The notes under the pieces were generated by a model, which searched no databases, had not been told where the DNA came from, and worked only from the letters and a program-made list of their open reading frames with translations. DNA of 64,000 bases from positions 62,001 to 126,000 of the forward strand of contig NZ_BIMK01000016.1 of assembly GCF_004001045.1 (NCBI RefSeq). The letters are read 5' to 3'. Within the stretch, counting starts at the first letter, position 1, and every line of letters starts with the position of its first letter. The DNA comes from Paenibacillus chibensis. GTDB taxonomy: Bacteria > Bacillota > Bacilli > Paenibacillales > Paenibacillaceae. This document shows, piece by piece, positions 27,209 to 37,807 of this stretch. The position numbers and the translations under genes were made by a program.

Positions 27209-28105
27209 TTATTCTATATTGGCCAATTGTTCGCGAATTTTTTCCAGTTCCGCCTTCATTTCGACAACCCGGTTTACCAGAGTCAGATGATTGGCCTTCG
27301 ATCCAATCGTATTGACTTCCCTGTTCATTTCCTGAATCAGAAAATCCAGCTTTCTTCCGACCGGTTCATCCGCATGCAGCAGTCCACTGCATTGCTCAAA
27401 ATGGCTCTGCAGACGTATCAGTTCTTCATCAATGTTGGAACGGTCTGCGAAAATGGCAATTTCCATGCCAAATTTATGTTCATCAAAGGCAAACGAACCG
27501 TCATTCAGATCAGACAGCCTTTGTTTGAGCTTATTGCGGTAATCCTCGACGACTGTTGGTGCGAGCTGCAGCATCTCGCCATGCAGAATCTGGAGCTTCC
27601 GCAAGCGCTGCTCCACGTCCGCAATCAAGTGCCTGCCTTCCAGGCTGCGCATGGAGGTGAGTCCTTCCAGCGCCTTCCGGAGACCGTTATCCAGAACGGA
27701 ACCCCATTCCTCAAGGTCGGTTTCGCCATCCAAGGCACTGTGCTCTGGAGCGATCCATACACCGGGAAGAGACAACAAATCTTTCACAGTCAGCTCCCCG
27801 TCAAGGCCAAACCGATGCGAAAGATCCTGGGCCGCCTGCAAATACGTCTGTACGGCCTGCTCATTGAGCAAAGCATGTGGAGCATGCTCGTCGCCTTCTT
27901 CCTTGTTGACGTAAACGTCAACTCTTCCGCGCTTCACATACTGCTGCACCGTTCTTCGCAAAGTGTCCTCGAAGCATGTCCACTCACGCGGCAGACGAAG
28001 CACAACTTCGCAGTATCGGTGATTGACGGACTTCACTTCAAATACTACTTTATACCCTCCGTGCTGAAGGGCAGACTGACCGTACCCGGTCATACTAAAA
28101 GACAT
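27209..28105 (-). CDS. YicC/YloC family endoribonuclease
   Basis: The protein has 298 residues from the ATG at 28105 (MSFSMTGYG), the conserved start of the family. The upstream extension to 28186 overlaps yitJ and is unlikely. Family members are endoribonucleases with an N-terminal YicC domain and a C-terminal DUF1732 domain, here ending in HLTLVNRVVEMKAELEKIREQ. It heads the remA-gmk-rpoZ run. Confidence 0.92.
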   Translation of the reverse strand: MSFSMTGYGQSALQHGGYKVVFEVKSVNHRYCEVVLRLPREWTCFEDTLRRTVQQYVKRGRVDVYVNKEEGDEHAPHALLNEQAVQTYLQAAQDLSHRFGLDGELTVKDLLSLPGVWIAPEHSALDGETDLEEWGSVLDNGLRKALEGLTSMRSLEGRHLIADVEQRLRKLQILHGEMLQLAPTVVEDYRNKLKQRLSDLNDGSFAFDEHKFGMEIAIFADRSNIDEELIRLQSHFEQCSGLLHADEPVGRKLDFLIQEMNREVNTIGSKANHLTLVNRVVEMKAELEKIREQLANIE

Positions 28106-28143
28106 CGGCACCACATCCATTACACTATTGTAATTGATTACGA

Positions 28144-30018
28144 TCAACGAAACAAGGGGGACAATTGGCGGCCGGATCGGGCCCAAACATGCTCGATGAG
28201 CTGCGCGCTCATTTCGTAAAGCATGAATGGAGTCATCAAATAAATACCATTGAAGTGATCCATCGCCACATCCAGGAGCTCCTTCGCGATCTGAACCCCC
28301 ATGGCCCGGCCTTCCTCTCCTTCAAGCCCCGCCATGCGGCCGCGGACGTCGTCAGACAATTGAATGCCGGGAACCTCGTTATGCAAATATTCCGCATTTC
28401 TTCCGCTGGCCAGCGGCATGATGCCCATAAAAATCGGAACGTCGAGATGGCTCGTTGCCTCGCCGACCGCTCGAATCAGTTCAGGATCGTATACGGGCTG
28501 GGTCATGATGTAATCCGCTCCAGCGGCAATTTTGCGCTCCAGCCTTGCTACGGCTTTGTGCAAGTGCTTCCCGTGCGGGTTAAAGGCCGCGCCAACCACG
28601 AATTTGGCTTTTTGCTTGAGCGGCTTGCCCGAAAAGGCGATGCCTTCGTTTAATTGCTTGATCATGCGTATAATTTCAAATGAGGTCAAATCATATACGG
28701 AGCTCGAACCCGGCAGATCGCCAAAACGCGCCGGATCCCCGGTAACGGCCAAAACATGGTCAATGCCCAAAGCATCAAACCCCATCATATGCGACTGCGT
28801 TCCGATCAGATTCCGGTCACGGCAGGCAATGTGCACGAGCGGTCTGAGGCCCGTCTTGGCCTGTACCAGATGCCCCAGCGCCATATTGCTCATGCGGGTC
28901 ACCGCAAGCGAGTTGTCGGCTAGCGTCAGCGCATCGGCACCGGCCTGCTTCAGTCTCTCGGCTCCCTGCAAAAATTTAGTGATATCCAGGTCCCGCGGAG
29001 GATCCAGCTCAACGATCACCGTGTGACGCTGTTTCACCAAATCGACCAGGTTAGGCTCACGTTCCTCCTGGCTTTGTTCCTCAGCGAGATGCTCGTGGAC
29101 AACCAGCGGAGCCGGTTGCTCCGGAATCGGTTCATACGCCACCTGCTGCGGAATATATCCCTCAAGCGCTTTGGCAATCGCAGCGACATGCGCAGGCGTC
29201 GTCCCGCAGCAGCCGCCGATAATACGGGAGCCCAAATCCGCAAATTTCAAGGCCATCTGGCCGAAGTAATCTGGACCCGCCCCGTAATGATATTCTCCGT
29301 CCACATAGTCGGCGACGCCGGCGTTCGGATAGACCGACATCGGAGCCGGAAGATGGCCCTCCAGCGTCTTCATGGCGCTCATGATGCCGTTAGGGCCCGT
29401 GCGGCAGTTGAAGCCGATGACGTCGGCCCCCTCCTGCTGAATCATCCGGAAGGCTTCCGGCATCGTGTATCCGTCCAGGGTTCTGGCCACATCCTCGACC
29501 GCAAACTGGCAGATGACCGGCAAGGAGGTCAACCGGCGCGTAATGGACAGTGCCAGCGACAGCTCCTCCACATCATAGAAGGTTTCAAGCAGAATGCCGT
29601 CCACGCCTTCGCCCAAAATCGCCTGCAGCTGCTGCTCGAAGTACTTTTTCAGCTCTACCGTGGACACATTCGTCCGTTTGCCGCCCCGAATCGAGCCCAC
29701 CGCTCCGACCACATAGCCCTCTTCTCCTGCGGCTTCGCGGGCGATCCGCACCCCCGCGCGGTTAATTTCGTTCACCTGGGATTCCAGCCCATACTTGGAC
29801 AGCTTGTCGAAGTTGGCGGAAAAGGTATTCGTCTCAAGCACCTGCGCTCCCGCTTCCATATAACGCCGATGCACATCCCGGATCACATCCGGAGAGACCA
29901 AATTCAATTCCTCATAAGAAATACCTACAGGAAAACCCATTTGATATAAGAAAGTGCCCATCGCTCCATCCCCGACAAGCACGCGAGTATCCAATGCCTT
30001 GCGCAAATCCGGCTTCAT
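28144..30018 (-). CDS. Bifunctional homocysteine S-methyltransferase / methylenetetrahydrofolate reductase (YitJ)
   Basis: The protein has 624 residues from the ATG at 30018, which follows GGGGGAA; the TTG at 30033 is in the ribosome site. The N-terminal half is a homocysteine S-methyltransferase barrel with zinc cysteines in GFNCRTGP and GGCCGTTP. The C-terminal half (from about 325) is a MetF-type flavoprotein barrel. Together they reduce methylene-THF and make methionine. In B. subtilis yitJ is controlled by a SAM riboswitch, but the 187 bases upstream here show no S-box core. Confidence 0.94.
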   Translation of the reverse strand: MKPDLRKALDTRVLVGDGAMGTFLYQMGFPVGISYEELNLVSPDVIRDVHRRYMEAGAQVLETNTFSANFDKLSKYGLESQVNEINRAGVRIAREAAGEEGYVVGAVGSIRGGKRTNVSTVELKKYFEQQLQAILGEGVDGILLETFYDVEELSLALSITRRLTSLPVICQFAVEDVARTLDGYTMPEAFRMIQQEGADVIGFNCRTGPNGIMSAMKTLEGHLPAPMSVYPNAGVADYVDGEYHYGAGPDYFGQMALKFADLGSRIIGGCCGTTPAHVAAIAKALEGYIPQQVAYEPIPEQPAPLVVHEHLAEEQSQEEREPNLVDLVKQRHTVIVELDPPRDLDITKFLQGAERLKQAGADALTLADNSLAVTRMSNMALGHLVQAKTGLRPLVHIACRDRNLIGTQSHMMGFDALGIDHVLAVTGDPARFGDLPGSSSVYDLTSFEIIRMIKQLNEGIAFSGKPLKQKAKFVVGAAFNPHGKHLHKAVARLERKIAAGADYIMTQPVYDPELIRAVGEATSHLDVPIFMGIMPLASGRNAEYLHNEVPGIQLSDDVRGRMAGLEGEEGRAMGVQIAKELLDVAMDHFNGIYLMTPFMLYEMSAQLIEHVWARSGRQLSPLFR

Positions 30019-30132
30019 CAACAATTCCCCCAACCTGACCGTAGTTTCATACTAATGTATCACAAAACCTTTTATATTCCCACAAGTTAGCACGGAATTA
30101 ACGGAATTTTAAAAATCGCTTCCCGGGCAGTT

Positions 30133-30178
30133 AAAAAAAGCCTGCCGATCACCGCCACAGCGGCAAAATTCGGCAAGC
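30133..30178 (-). terminator. dapF terminator
   Basis: GCTTGCCGA and TCGGCAGGC arms with an inner GCCGC/GTGGCGG pairing are followed by seven T on minus. Confidence 0.85.
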
Positions 30179-30205
30179 TATTTCAACGTTCAACTATGCT
30201 CGGGT

Positions 30206-31042
30206 CTATGCCGTGATCAGGCCTGTATACACAAATGCTGCCGGCCCGGTCATGTACACCCGGTTATCCTGCTCGTTCCACTTAATGAAGAGACTGCCAC
30301 CCTTCAGGCGCACTTCCGCTTCCCGGTCCGTTTTGCCGTTCAGAACGGAGGATACGAGCGTGGCGCACGCTCCGGTGCCGCAGGCCAGTGTCGGGCCTGC
30401 GCCGCGCTCCCAGACGCGCATGTCCACCGTACGGCGGTCGAGCACGGTTGCGAACTCCACGTTCACTTTTTTCGGAAACATCGGATGTACCTCCAGCTTA
30501 GGCCCCCAGGCGTTCAGATCAAAATTCACGGCATCCTCAACATAGATGACGCAGTGCGGATTGCCCATGGAAACCGCGGTAAACTGGAAGGATGCTCCTT
30601 CCGACTCGATCGGTACGTCCACGACCGGGTTCGCATCGACCGTTGTAGGAATTTGGAGCCCCTCCAGCACAGGCTGTCCCATATCGACCGTCACGGTAGC
30701 CGCTTTACCGTCTTCGGTTTGAATGGAAACCCTTTGTACGCCTGCACCAAGCGTTTCGATCGTAATCTCTTCCCGTTGCATGTATCCGTGATCGTACACG
30801 TATTTGGCTACGCAGCGGATGGCATTGCCGCACTGCTCGGCTTCGCTGCCGTCCGAATTGATGATGCGCATCCGGTAGTCCGCGTTCTCGGATGGCAGGA
30901 TATACACCAAGCCGTCTGCCCCGATCCCAAAGTAACGATCACACCACTTAATGGCAAGCTCTGCCGCGTTTTCGGGCAGAGCCTGCTCGCCGTATATCAC
31001 AATAAAGTCATTGCCAAGACCATGCATTTTCGTAAATTCCAT
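30206..31042 (-). CDS. dapF: Diaminopimelate epimerase
   Basis: The protein has 278 residues from the ATG at 31042 (MEFTKMHGLGNDF). The GTG at 31054 overlaps the AAGGAG site. It converts LL- to meso-diaminopimelate for lysine and peptidoglycan. Both catalytic cysteines are present, in AEQCGNAIRC and LACGTGACA. It is a single-gene unit between the P-type ATPase and yitJ. Confidence 0.97.
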   Translation of the reverse strand: MEFTKMHGLGNDFIVIYGEQALPENAAELAIKWCDRYFGIGADGLVYILPSENADYRMRIINSDGSEAEQCGNAIRCVAKYVYDHGYMQREEITIETLGAGVQRVSIQTEDGKAATVTVDMGQPVLEGLQIPTTVDANPVVDVPIESEGASFQFTAVSMGNPHCVIYVEDAVNFDLNAWGPKLEVHPMFPKKVNVEFATVLDRRTVDMRVWERGAGPTLACGTGACATLVSSVLNGKTDREAEVRLKGGSLFIKWNEQDNRVYMTGPAAFVYTGLITA

Positions 31043-31116
31043 ATTTGCTGCCACTCCTTAACTTCGGCTTGATTTCAATAAAGCATACCGTAAGGAATGG
31101 CGAAAACGAATTAACT

Positions 31117-33915
31117 TTATGCCGAAATATTTGTACTTTTCGCCACGAAGCGGCCGCCTCCGCTTTTGCGCTTCTGGCGTCTGCCGCCCCATACGCTGCC
31201 GGCTCCCATCAGGAAGGTCGGAATGCCTGCCGCAACGATGGTGATTGCCCATTCACGGAAGCCGAGCGGCACGGTCTTGAAGATCGGCTGCAGCGCTTCG
31301 ATGTACATGACGCCTAACATCAGCACGACCGAGGACAACACGGCCAGCACCAAATATTTGTTTTGCAGCGGATTGCGATGGAATATGGAGCGCGAGCTCC
31401 GGCAATCGAACACATGAATCAGCTGTGCCAGCACCAGCGTAGCGAACGCCACGGACTGCGCTTTGGCGATTTGGCCGGCGTTGCTTGGATCTGTTCTCAG
31501 CGTAAGCCAGAAGGCTCCTAGCGTGCACAGGCCGATCAGGAACCCCCGGCTGATGATTTTCCATCCCAGCCGCCGGGCAAAAATATTCTCTCTTGCTCCC
31601 CGCGGCTTATGTTCCATCAGATCCTTCTCCGGCTGATCTATACCAAGTGCCATCGCAGGCAGACCGTCGGTCACGAGATTGACCCACAGAATCTGAATCG
31701 GAAGCAGCGGAAGCGGCAGTGCGAGCATCATCGCGAAAAACATCGTTAAAATTTCGCCGACGTTCGAGGCAAGCAGGTACCGGATAAACTTGCGGATATT
31801 TTCATAAATGCTCCGTCCTTCCTCGATCGCCGCCACAATCGTTGAAAAGTTGTCGTCACTGAGCACAAGCGCCGAGGCTTCCTTGGTTACATCCGTGCCG
31901 GTGATGCCCATGGCGATTCCGATATCGGCCGCCTTGATGGCCGGTGCATCGTTCACGCCGTCCCCCGTCATGGCGACAACATGCCCTTTGCGCTGCAAAG
32001 ATTTCACGATCCGCAGTTTATGTTCAGGCGACACGCGCGAATACACATACACATTGTCGACCTTGGCGTCGAGCTCTTCATCCGTAATCCGGCTGAGCTC
32101 CTGCCCCGACATGGCCATGCCTCCACGGGGAATAATGCCCAGCTGATGGGCGATCGCTTCCGCCGTCGTGCCGTGATCGCCCGTTATCATCACGGTTTTG
32201 ATGCCGGCGCGTCGGCATGTGCCGATGGCATCACGCACTTCGCGGCGCGGCGGATCAATCATGCCGGCCAGGCCGACGAATACGAGCTGGCTCTCGGCTT
32301 CCTTCTCATTGCCCAATACATCGTGGACACGGATATCCCGGTAAGCCGTTCCCAGTACGCGCAGCGCCTCCGAAGCCATCTGCTCATTGGCTGCAAGCAC
32401 TTTTTGTTTCAGCGTGGCGGTAAACGGAACGACATTGCCTTCCCATAAAATATAGGTGCATTTGTTCAGCAGCACATCCGGTGCGCCTTTGGTGCACAGC
32501 AGTCTGCCGCCTTGATGGCTGACCACGACGGACATGAGCTTGCGCTCGGAATCAAACGGAAATTCCTGGTCACGCTTGTACAATCCGGACAACGAATCGG
32601 ATGTCATCCCCATTTTAGAGGACAACGTAATGAGCGCGCCCTCGGTCGGATCCCCCTTGAGTCCCCAAATCGAATCCGCCGGCTCATCTTTACCTTTGCG
32701 CTTGCCTTTCTGCTCCGCAGGCTGGGTTTCGAAGATCTCTGCATTGTTGCACAGCGATCCGATTTGCAGCAGGCGGCGCAGTCCCTGATCGTTGCGGATA
32801 TCGATAGGCTTGTTCTTCTCCAATATTTGACCGGTCGGCGCATATCCGTCTCCCGTAACCTCCAGCTCGCGTCCACCGATCCACAGGCGGGTGACTGTCA
32901 TTTTGTTCTGCGTAAGGGTGCCTGTCTTGTCGGAGCAGATCACCGAAGCGCATCCCAGCGTCTCAACGGATGGAAGCTTGCGCACAATCGCTTTCCGCTT
33001 GATCATCCGCTGCACGCCAAGCGCAAGAGCGACGGTTACAATGGCAGGCAGACCTTCCGGGATCGCGGCAACAGCAAGGCTGACGCCCGCCAGGAACATG
33101 CCGACCGGAGGCTGTCCGTGCAAAATCCCCGCAATCACGACCATGACGGTCAGGCCGAGGGCAAGAATGATGAGCAGCTTGCCAAGCTGCTCCAGGCGGT
33201 ACTGCAGCGGCGTCTGCTGCGTATCCGTGTTTTGGATCAGGTCGGCGATTTTCCCCATTTCCGTATTCATCCCGGTGCGGACCACCACGCCTTTGGCGGT
33301 TCCTCTTGTCATCATCGTTCCCATGAAGCCGAGATTTTTCTGGTCGCCTAGCGGCACATCGGATTCGGCAATGACCTGGTTGTGCTTACTTACCGGCACC
33401 GATTCGCCTGTGAGCGCCGATTCCTCGATATCGCAGCTGTTCGTTTCCAGCCAGCGCACGTCTGCGGGAACCCGGTCGCCGCTTTCCATCAGGATGATAT
33501 CGCCCGGAACGAGCATTTTGGCCGGAACGGAAACGCTTCTGCCGCCCCTCAGCACCTTTGCGGAAGGAGCAGACAGCTGCTTCAGCGCCCGCAGCGAACG
33601 CTCGGCCCGGAATTCCTGAACGAAACCGAGCACACCATTCAGCAGAATGATCGCGATAATGGTGATGGCGTCCAGGTATTCGCCCAGCAGGCCGGACACC
33701 AGCGTAGCTCCCATCAGCACCAGAACCATAAAATCCTTGAACTGGTTCAAAAACAGCGCGAACAGTGATATCTTCTTGCCTTCGGACAGCTCGTTGCTTC
33801 CATGCTGCCTTCTTCGTTCGTCAGCCTGTTCTTCCGTAAGCCCCTGCTGCGGATGCACGTCCAGAACCTGCTGGAGATCTTCGGCATTCATCTGATGCCA
33901 TGCTTTTTGTTCCAT
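31117..33915 (-). CDS. P-type calcium-transporting ATPase (PMCA/SERCA-like, YloB)
   Basis: The protein has 932 residues. A P2A-type pump: actuator motif (ALTGESVP), phosphorylated D329 in [11 protein letters not shown], hinge [11 protein letters not shown], and a membrane segment IPEGLPAIV with the calcium-binding Glu. The C-terminal [13 protein letters not shown] segment also fits Ca2+ pumps. It uses ATP to expel or store Ca2+, which matters in spore formation. It is divergent from rqcH, matching the B. subtilis yloA-yloB pair. Confidence 0.93.
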   Translation of the reverse strand: MEQKAWHQMNAEDLQQVLDVHPQQGLTEEQADERRRQHGSNELSEGKKISLFALFLNQFKDFMVLVLMGATLVSGLLGEYLDAITIIAIILLNGVLGFVQEFRAERSLRALKQLSAPSAKVLRGGRSVSVPAKMLVPGDIILMESGDRVPADVRWLETNSCDIEESALTGESVPVSKHNQVIAESDVPLGDQKNLGFMGTMMTRGTAKGVVVRTGMNTEMGKIADLIQNTDTQQTPLQYRLEQLGKLLIILALGLTVMVVIAGILHGQPPVGMFLAGVSLAVAAIPEGLPAIVTVALALGVQRMIKRKAIVRKLPSVETLGCASVICSDKTGTLTQNKMTVTRLWIGGRELEVTGDGYAPTGQILEKNKPIDIRNDQGLRRLLQIGSLCNNAEIFETQPAEQKGKRKGKDEPADSIWGLKGDPTEGALITLSSKMGMTSDSLSGLYKRDQEFPFDSERKLMSVVVSHQGGRLLCTKGAPDVLLNKCTYILWEGNVVPFTATLKQKVLAANEQMASEALRVLGTAYRDIRVHDVLGNEKEAESQLVFVGLAGMIDPPRREVRDAIGTCRRAGIKTVMITGDHGTTAEAIAHQLGIIPRGGMAMSGQELSRITDEELDAKVDNVYVYSRVSPEHKLRIVKSLQRKGHVVAMTGDGVNDAPAIKAADIGIAMGITGTDVTKEASALVLSDDNFSTIVAAIEEGRSIYENIRKFIRYLLASNVGEILTMFFAMMLALPLPLLPIQILWVNLVTDGLPAMALGIDQPEKDLMEHKPRGARENIFARRLGWKIISRGFLIGLCTLGAFWLTLRTDPSNAGQIAKAQSVAFATLVLAQLIHVFDCRSSRSIFHRNPLQNKYLVLAVLSSVVLMLGVMYIEALQPIFKTVPLGFREWAITIVAAGIPTFLMGAGSVWGGRRQKRKSGGGRFVAKSTNISA

Positions 33916-34148
33916 GCTACCCTTTCCCTCCCGCTCTTTATGCTGCTGCCTTTAAGGTGCTAGACAGCTTTTCCACCTGTTCTAACGTAAATGTATTCGG
34001 ACAGGACCTGAAATATCACAGAAGGCGCCTCTTAAGTTTTTGGGCAAACTATGGCATCATAGAGAAGACTCGTTTTCGATGATGTGCACGAAAGATTCGG
34101 ATGAACGAAATATTGCATTTTGCAAAGAAAAGATGGGAGATAGATACA

Positions 34149-35906
34149 ATGGCATTGGACGGAATCGTAACCAGGGCGATCGTGCATGAGCTCGAAGCCT
34201 GCCGGGGAGCCCGGATCAGCAAAATATACCAACCAAGCGATCATGATATACTGTTTCACCTGCGCACCCGCGACGGGAATACCAAGCTGCTGCTGTCAGC
34301 AAATCCTACGTATCCGCGGGTTCACTATACGGACCGGACCTTCGTGAACCCGCAGGAGGCGCCGATGTTCTGCATGCTGATGCGCAAGCACTGCGAGGGG
34401 GGAATCATCGAAGAAATCAGCCAGGTGGGGATGGAGAGAATCATTCATCTCACCGTCCGCCAGCGCGATGAGCTCGGAGATGTGTCCACCAAAAAAATTA
34501 TCCTCGAGCTGATGGGACGCCACAGCAACATTATTTTGACCGATCTGGCGACCGGCAGCATTCTGGACGGCATTCATCATGTTACGCCGAGCATCAGCAG
34601 CTACCGGATTGTGATGCCGGGCTTTGCCTATACGGAGCCGCCGCAGCAGCATAAATTGGATCCGCTCACGGCAGAGCGCAAGGATTTCGTCGTGAAATCC
34701 TCCGCCATCGAAGAACCGATATCCTGGATTGTCGACACCTTCAGCGGTCTCAGCCCGCTCGTCGCTCAGGAAATGGTTCATCGATCCGGCACGGATGTCA
34801 CATATGAGCTTGATGCAAGTGAAGAAGCAGCTTACCAGCGCAGCACCGCATTGTGGGATGCGTTCGAGTCCGTGATGGAGCCTGTCCGGAAACACGAGTA
34901 CGCACCCGTCACCGGAGCGAATGCGAAGGGAAAAATGGTATTTTCGGCAATAGACCTGACCCTGCTCCAAAAGGATATCAAGCGTTACGATACGGTAAGT
35001 GCATGCATGGAGGATTATTACGGCGAAAAAGCGGAGCGGGATACGGTCAAGCAAAAAGTCAGCGATCTGCTACGGTTCCTGCAAAACGAACGCACCAAAA
35101 ACATTAAAAAGCTGGATCATTTGCATGCCGATCTGGCCGAAGCCGATGATGCGGATCAATACCGCATATATGGAGAGCTGCTGTTCGCTTCGCTCCATAC
35201 GCTCCAAAAGGGCGACAAGACCGCGGTGCTCGTCAATTTCTACGATGAAGAGCAAAAGGAAGTCACCATACCGCTTGATCCGCTGTTATCGCCCTCGGAC
35301 AATGCGCAGCGCTATTTTAAAAAATACAATAAATATAAAAACAGCCTGATCGTCATTAAAGAGCAGCTGGAGAAAACGCAGGAAGAAATCCGCTACATGG
35401 ATGAACTGCTGCAGCAGCTGTCCTATGCGTCCATGAGCGATATCGACGAAATTCGCGAGGAGCTGATACAGCAGGGATATCTTCGCGACCGCAGCAAAAA
35501 AGTCAAGAAGAAGAAAAAGAATGACCGCCCTGCCCTGCATGTGTTCACGTCATCGGAAGGGATTGAAATCTACGTCGGCAAAAACAATCTGCAAAATGAG
35601 TATTTAACGAACAAGCTGGCGGGCTCAAACGATACCTGGCTTCACACCAAGGATATTCCGGGTTCGCATGTCGTCATCCGCAGCACAGAGTTTGGCGATT
35701 CAACCCTGGAGGAAGCGGCTCAACTGGCGGCTTATTATAGCCAGGCCAAGGAATCCAGCAGCGTTCCTGTCGATTACACCCTGATTCGGCACGTCCATAA
35801 ACCGAACGGGGCCAAACCGGGATTCGTGATCTATGATCATCAGAAGACGCTTGTGATTACGCCGGATCAGGAGCGGATAAAGGGCCTTGCGAGCACGCTG
35901 AAATAG
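34149..35906 (+). CDS. rqcH: Ribosome quality control protein RqcH (Rqc2/NEMF homologue, FbpA-like)
   Basis: The protein has 585 residues from the ATG at 34149 (MALDGIVTRAI), which follows GGGAGA; the frame extends 16 codons upstream without a good site. RqcH binds stalled 50S subunits with peptidyl-tRNA and adds alanine tails that mark the peptide for degradation. It has NFACT-N (1-170), coiled coils (about 270-440) and a C-terminal NFACT-R domain (from about 460) with LHTKDIPGSHVVIRS. The conserved Asp-Arg pair of the N-terminal domain appears here as Glu96-Arg97 (GMERII). Confidence 0.95.
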   Translation: MALDGIVTRAIVHELEACRGARISKIYQPSDHDILFHLRTRDGNTKLLLSANPTYPRVHYTDRTFVNPQEAPMFCMLMRKHCEGGIIEEISQVGMERIIHLTVRQRDELGDVSTKKIILELMGRHSNIILTDLATGSILDGIHHVTPSISSYRIVMPGFAYTEPPQQHKLDPLTAERKDFVVKSSAIEEPISWIVDTFSGLSPLVAQEMVHRSGTDVTYELDASEEAAYQRSTALWDAFESVMEPVRKHEYAPVTGANAKGKMVFSAIDLTLLQKDIKRYDTVSACMEDYYGEKAERDTVKQKVSDLLRFLQNERTKNIKKLDHLHADLAEADDADQYRIYGELLFASLHTLQKGDKTAVLVNFYDEEQKEVTIPLDPLLSPSDNAQRYFKKYNKYKNSLIVIKEQLEKTQEEIRYMDELLQQLSYASMSDIDEIREELIQQGYLRDRSKKVKKKKKNDRPALHVFTSSEGIEIYVGKNNLQNEYLTNKLAGSNDTWLHTKDIPGSHVVIRSTEFGDSTLEEAAQLAAYYSQAKESSSVPVDYTLIRHVHKPNGAKPGFVIYDHQKTLVITPDQERIKGLASTLK

Positions 35907-35922
35907 CAGAGCCTGCGAAAAG

Positions 35923-35975
35923 AAAAAAAAAGCTGCCGACCTGTCCCTGTAGGACAGCGTCGCGCAGCTTTTTTG
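35923..35975. terminator. Terminator shared by rqcH and the PHP gene
   Basis: AGCTGC and GCAGCT arms with an inner CTGTCC/GGACAG hairpin; A-run on the left, seven T on the right, so it can work in both directions. Confidence 0.8.
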
Positions 35976-35994
35976 GCTATAGCAACAACAACAT

Positions 35995-36855
35995 TCACGA
36001 CTCTGAGCTTACCCGCTTCAGCTCCCCCAGCACGGAAAAAGGTACCGAACGGCTGCCGATATCGCCGTGGAACACGATGCCCTGCCTTGCGCCGTGAAAG
36101 TCAGAGCCTCCCGTGACGATCAAGCCGTATTGATCCGCCATCGTCAGATAGCGCTCCTCTTCGGCCCGTCCATGATCGGAGTGGAAGACTTCAATTCCCG
36201 CTGGCTTGGCCTCCTCCAAAATCCGCCTTACCAGATCATCGTCGCCGTATATTCCAGGATGAGCGAGTACGGGCGCCCCGCCGGCCTCGCGGATCCAGCC
36301 GCAGGCTTCCTTCGGGGAAATCCGCGGCACTGACACATACGCGGGCGCATCCTCCCCAAGGTAACGGTCGAATGCATCCCTCATATCCTTCGCGTAACCT
36401 TTGCTTACTAGGACGTCCGCCATATGCGGCCTTCCGACGCTTTCATCCGGACGCAGATCCCTGCCCAGCCCGGCAACGACTTCCTCCAACGTAATCTGCA
36501 CGCCAAGCTCCTGCAGCCGGGATATGATGCGCCCGTTCCGCTTTTCCCTGGTACTCCGTAAATCGTTCAGCCGCTTCAGAAAAACCTCATCCCGGCAGTC
36601 GATATAATATCCGAGTACATGAATATCTTTTCCCCCCGCCCGGGTGCTGATCTCCACGCCCGGCACCACGACGATTCCGCAGCGCCCCCCTTCCTCCAGC
36701 GCCTCCGCTACGCCGGCTACCGTGTCATGGTCTGTAATGGCCACAGCCGCCAGCCCTTTTTCGCAGGCAAGCCTTACGTTGTCCGCAGGGCGCTGCATTC
36801 CGTCGGAAGCCTGGGTATGGGTGTGCAGGTCGCATTTTCCTTCCGAATGATTCAT
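35995..36855 (-). CDS. PHP-domain phosphoesterase (YciV/RNase AM-like)
   Basis: The protein has 286 residues. CDLHTHTQASDGM, AITDHDTV, PGVEIST, VLAHPG and TGGSDFHG are the metal-binding motifs of the polymerase-and-histidinol-phosphatase fold. The closest known group removes phosphates from 3',5'-bisphosphonucleotides or 5' ends of short RNA (inferred from family). An internal insertion (about 100-190) is normal for this group. It lies alone between two terminators. Confidence 0.88.
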   Translation of the reverse strand: MNHSEGKCDLHTHTQASDGMQRPADNVRLACEKGLAAVAITDHDTVAGVAEALEEGGRCGIVVVPGVEISTRAGGKDIHVLGYYIDCRDEVFLKRLNDLRSTREKRNGRIISRLQELGVQITLEEVVAGLGRDLRPDESVGRPHMADVLVSKGYAKDMRDAFDRYLGEDAPAYVSVPRISPKEACGWIREAGGAPVLAHPGIYGDDDLVRRILEEAKPAGIEVFHSDHGRAEEERYLTMADQYGLIVTGGSDFHGARQGIVFHGDIGSRSVPFSVLGELKRVSSES

Positions 36856-36924
36856 AAAGCGCTTCCCTCCCTGTTAATACATCTTGCTTCTACTTTTTAT
36901 TGTATAGGATCGAACGGCACCATA

Positions 36925-36957
36925 CAAAAAACCTGAACCCGTTGATCGGATTCAGGC
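36925..36957 (-). terminator. Terminator after the gene of unknown function at 36985
   Basis: CCTGAATCC and GGGTTCAGG arms are followed by six T on minus. Confidence 0.75.
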
Positions 36958-36984
36958 TGTGAAAGTCGTTTTTTTATGTATGCA

Positions 36985-37422
36985 TTATCTGCGTTTACGC
37001 GTGTTTTTAATCAAGGTCATTCTGCGGGAATGGCGCAGCCAGGAATAATACGATTTCAGATCCCTAAGCTCGATGGTCTCAGACATGCGGCCCAGGAAAG
37101 TGACAATAATCATTTTATGAAGGGGATTCCCGCTGATGTCATGCTCTCCTTCGATTTCCGTGAATTCGGCAACCACGACCATATCCTCATCAATCAGATA
37201 AACGTCCTGTTCATTCCGGTAATAGGGAAGCATCCGGTCCTGCTTCAGACATTCCCACATCCATGCCGCAATGTCGTCGACCTCGGTTTCCCCGACTTGA
37301 ATACGGTCATTATATCTGGTCTTGGCATGATTGGTTATGACAATGTCAGCGACTCTCTTATCGCCCAGAACAACGTAGAATGGTTCATAAGTGCTCCATC
37401 TTTCCATTCCTTTGTCGCGCAT
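36985..37422 (-). CDS. Uncharacterised 145-residue protein
   Basis: I do not recognise a family. The start at 37422 follows GGAGAG by about eight bases. The sequence is mixed alpha/beta: the first half has VITNHAKTRYNDRIQVGETEV, followed by a WMWECLKQ helix, two strands (DVYLIDEDMVVVAEF, IIVTFLG) and a very basic tail ending TRKRR. The N-terminal NHAKTRYNDR segment recalls HicA/RelE-like or DUF4258-type short RNase folds, but the likeness is slight and I would not assign a function. It has its own terminator, so it seems to be expressed alone. Confidence 0.75.
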   Translation of the reverse strand: MRDKGMERWSTYEPFYVVLGDKRVADIVITNHAKTRYNDRIQVGETEVDDIAAWMWECLKQDRMLPYYRNEQDVYLIDEDMVVVAEFTEIEGEHDISGNPLHKMIIVTFLGRMSETIELRDLKSYYSWLRHSRRMTLIKNTRKRR

Positions 37423-37711
37423 GGAACATCACTCTCCACCACATAGGACTTTTTATCTAAGTATATTTACCTATTATATTACAACATCACCACATGTTAC
37501 ACAAGCAAAAATATCTTAAATTCATAGAATTCCAGCCTCTCGTTTGCTCTTCCCGCGCAGCTTATATATAGAATATATGCATCATTCCTATGAATCTTGC
37601 TACTTTTTCATATTAAATTTTTTGCAGGCAGCCGAGGATCCAGATAGACCTTTTTTACTAGGAATGGACGGTGGATATCGATATCGCTGAGCGAAGAGTC
37701 TTTTTCACATT
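37423..37711. other. AT-rich intergenic stretch
   Basis: No credible gene or RNA. It probably holds the promoter of the minus-strand gene at 37422; I could not single one out. Confidence 0.4.
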
Positions 37712-37740
37712 AAAAAAAAAGCAGCCCCTCAGGGCTGCCT
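37712..37740 (-). terminator. ylbG terminator
   Basis: GCAGCCC and GGGCTGC arms are followed by nine T on minus. Confidence 0.85.
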
Positions 37741-37807
37741 TTCGCAAAATGCTATGGTTCGTTCAGGTGGGAGCCACGTTCGTGGCGTTAGAAACGGCGT
37801 GGCTAGA

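Noticed and set aside
37441..37711. Possible small RNA or peptide in the AT-rich gap before ylbG
   Set aside because: No ribosome site, terminator on plus, or stable fold beyond the ylbG terminator.
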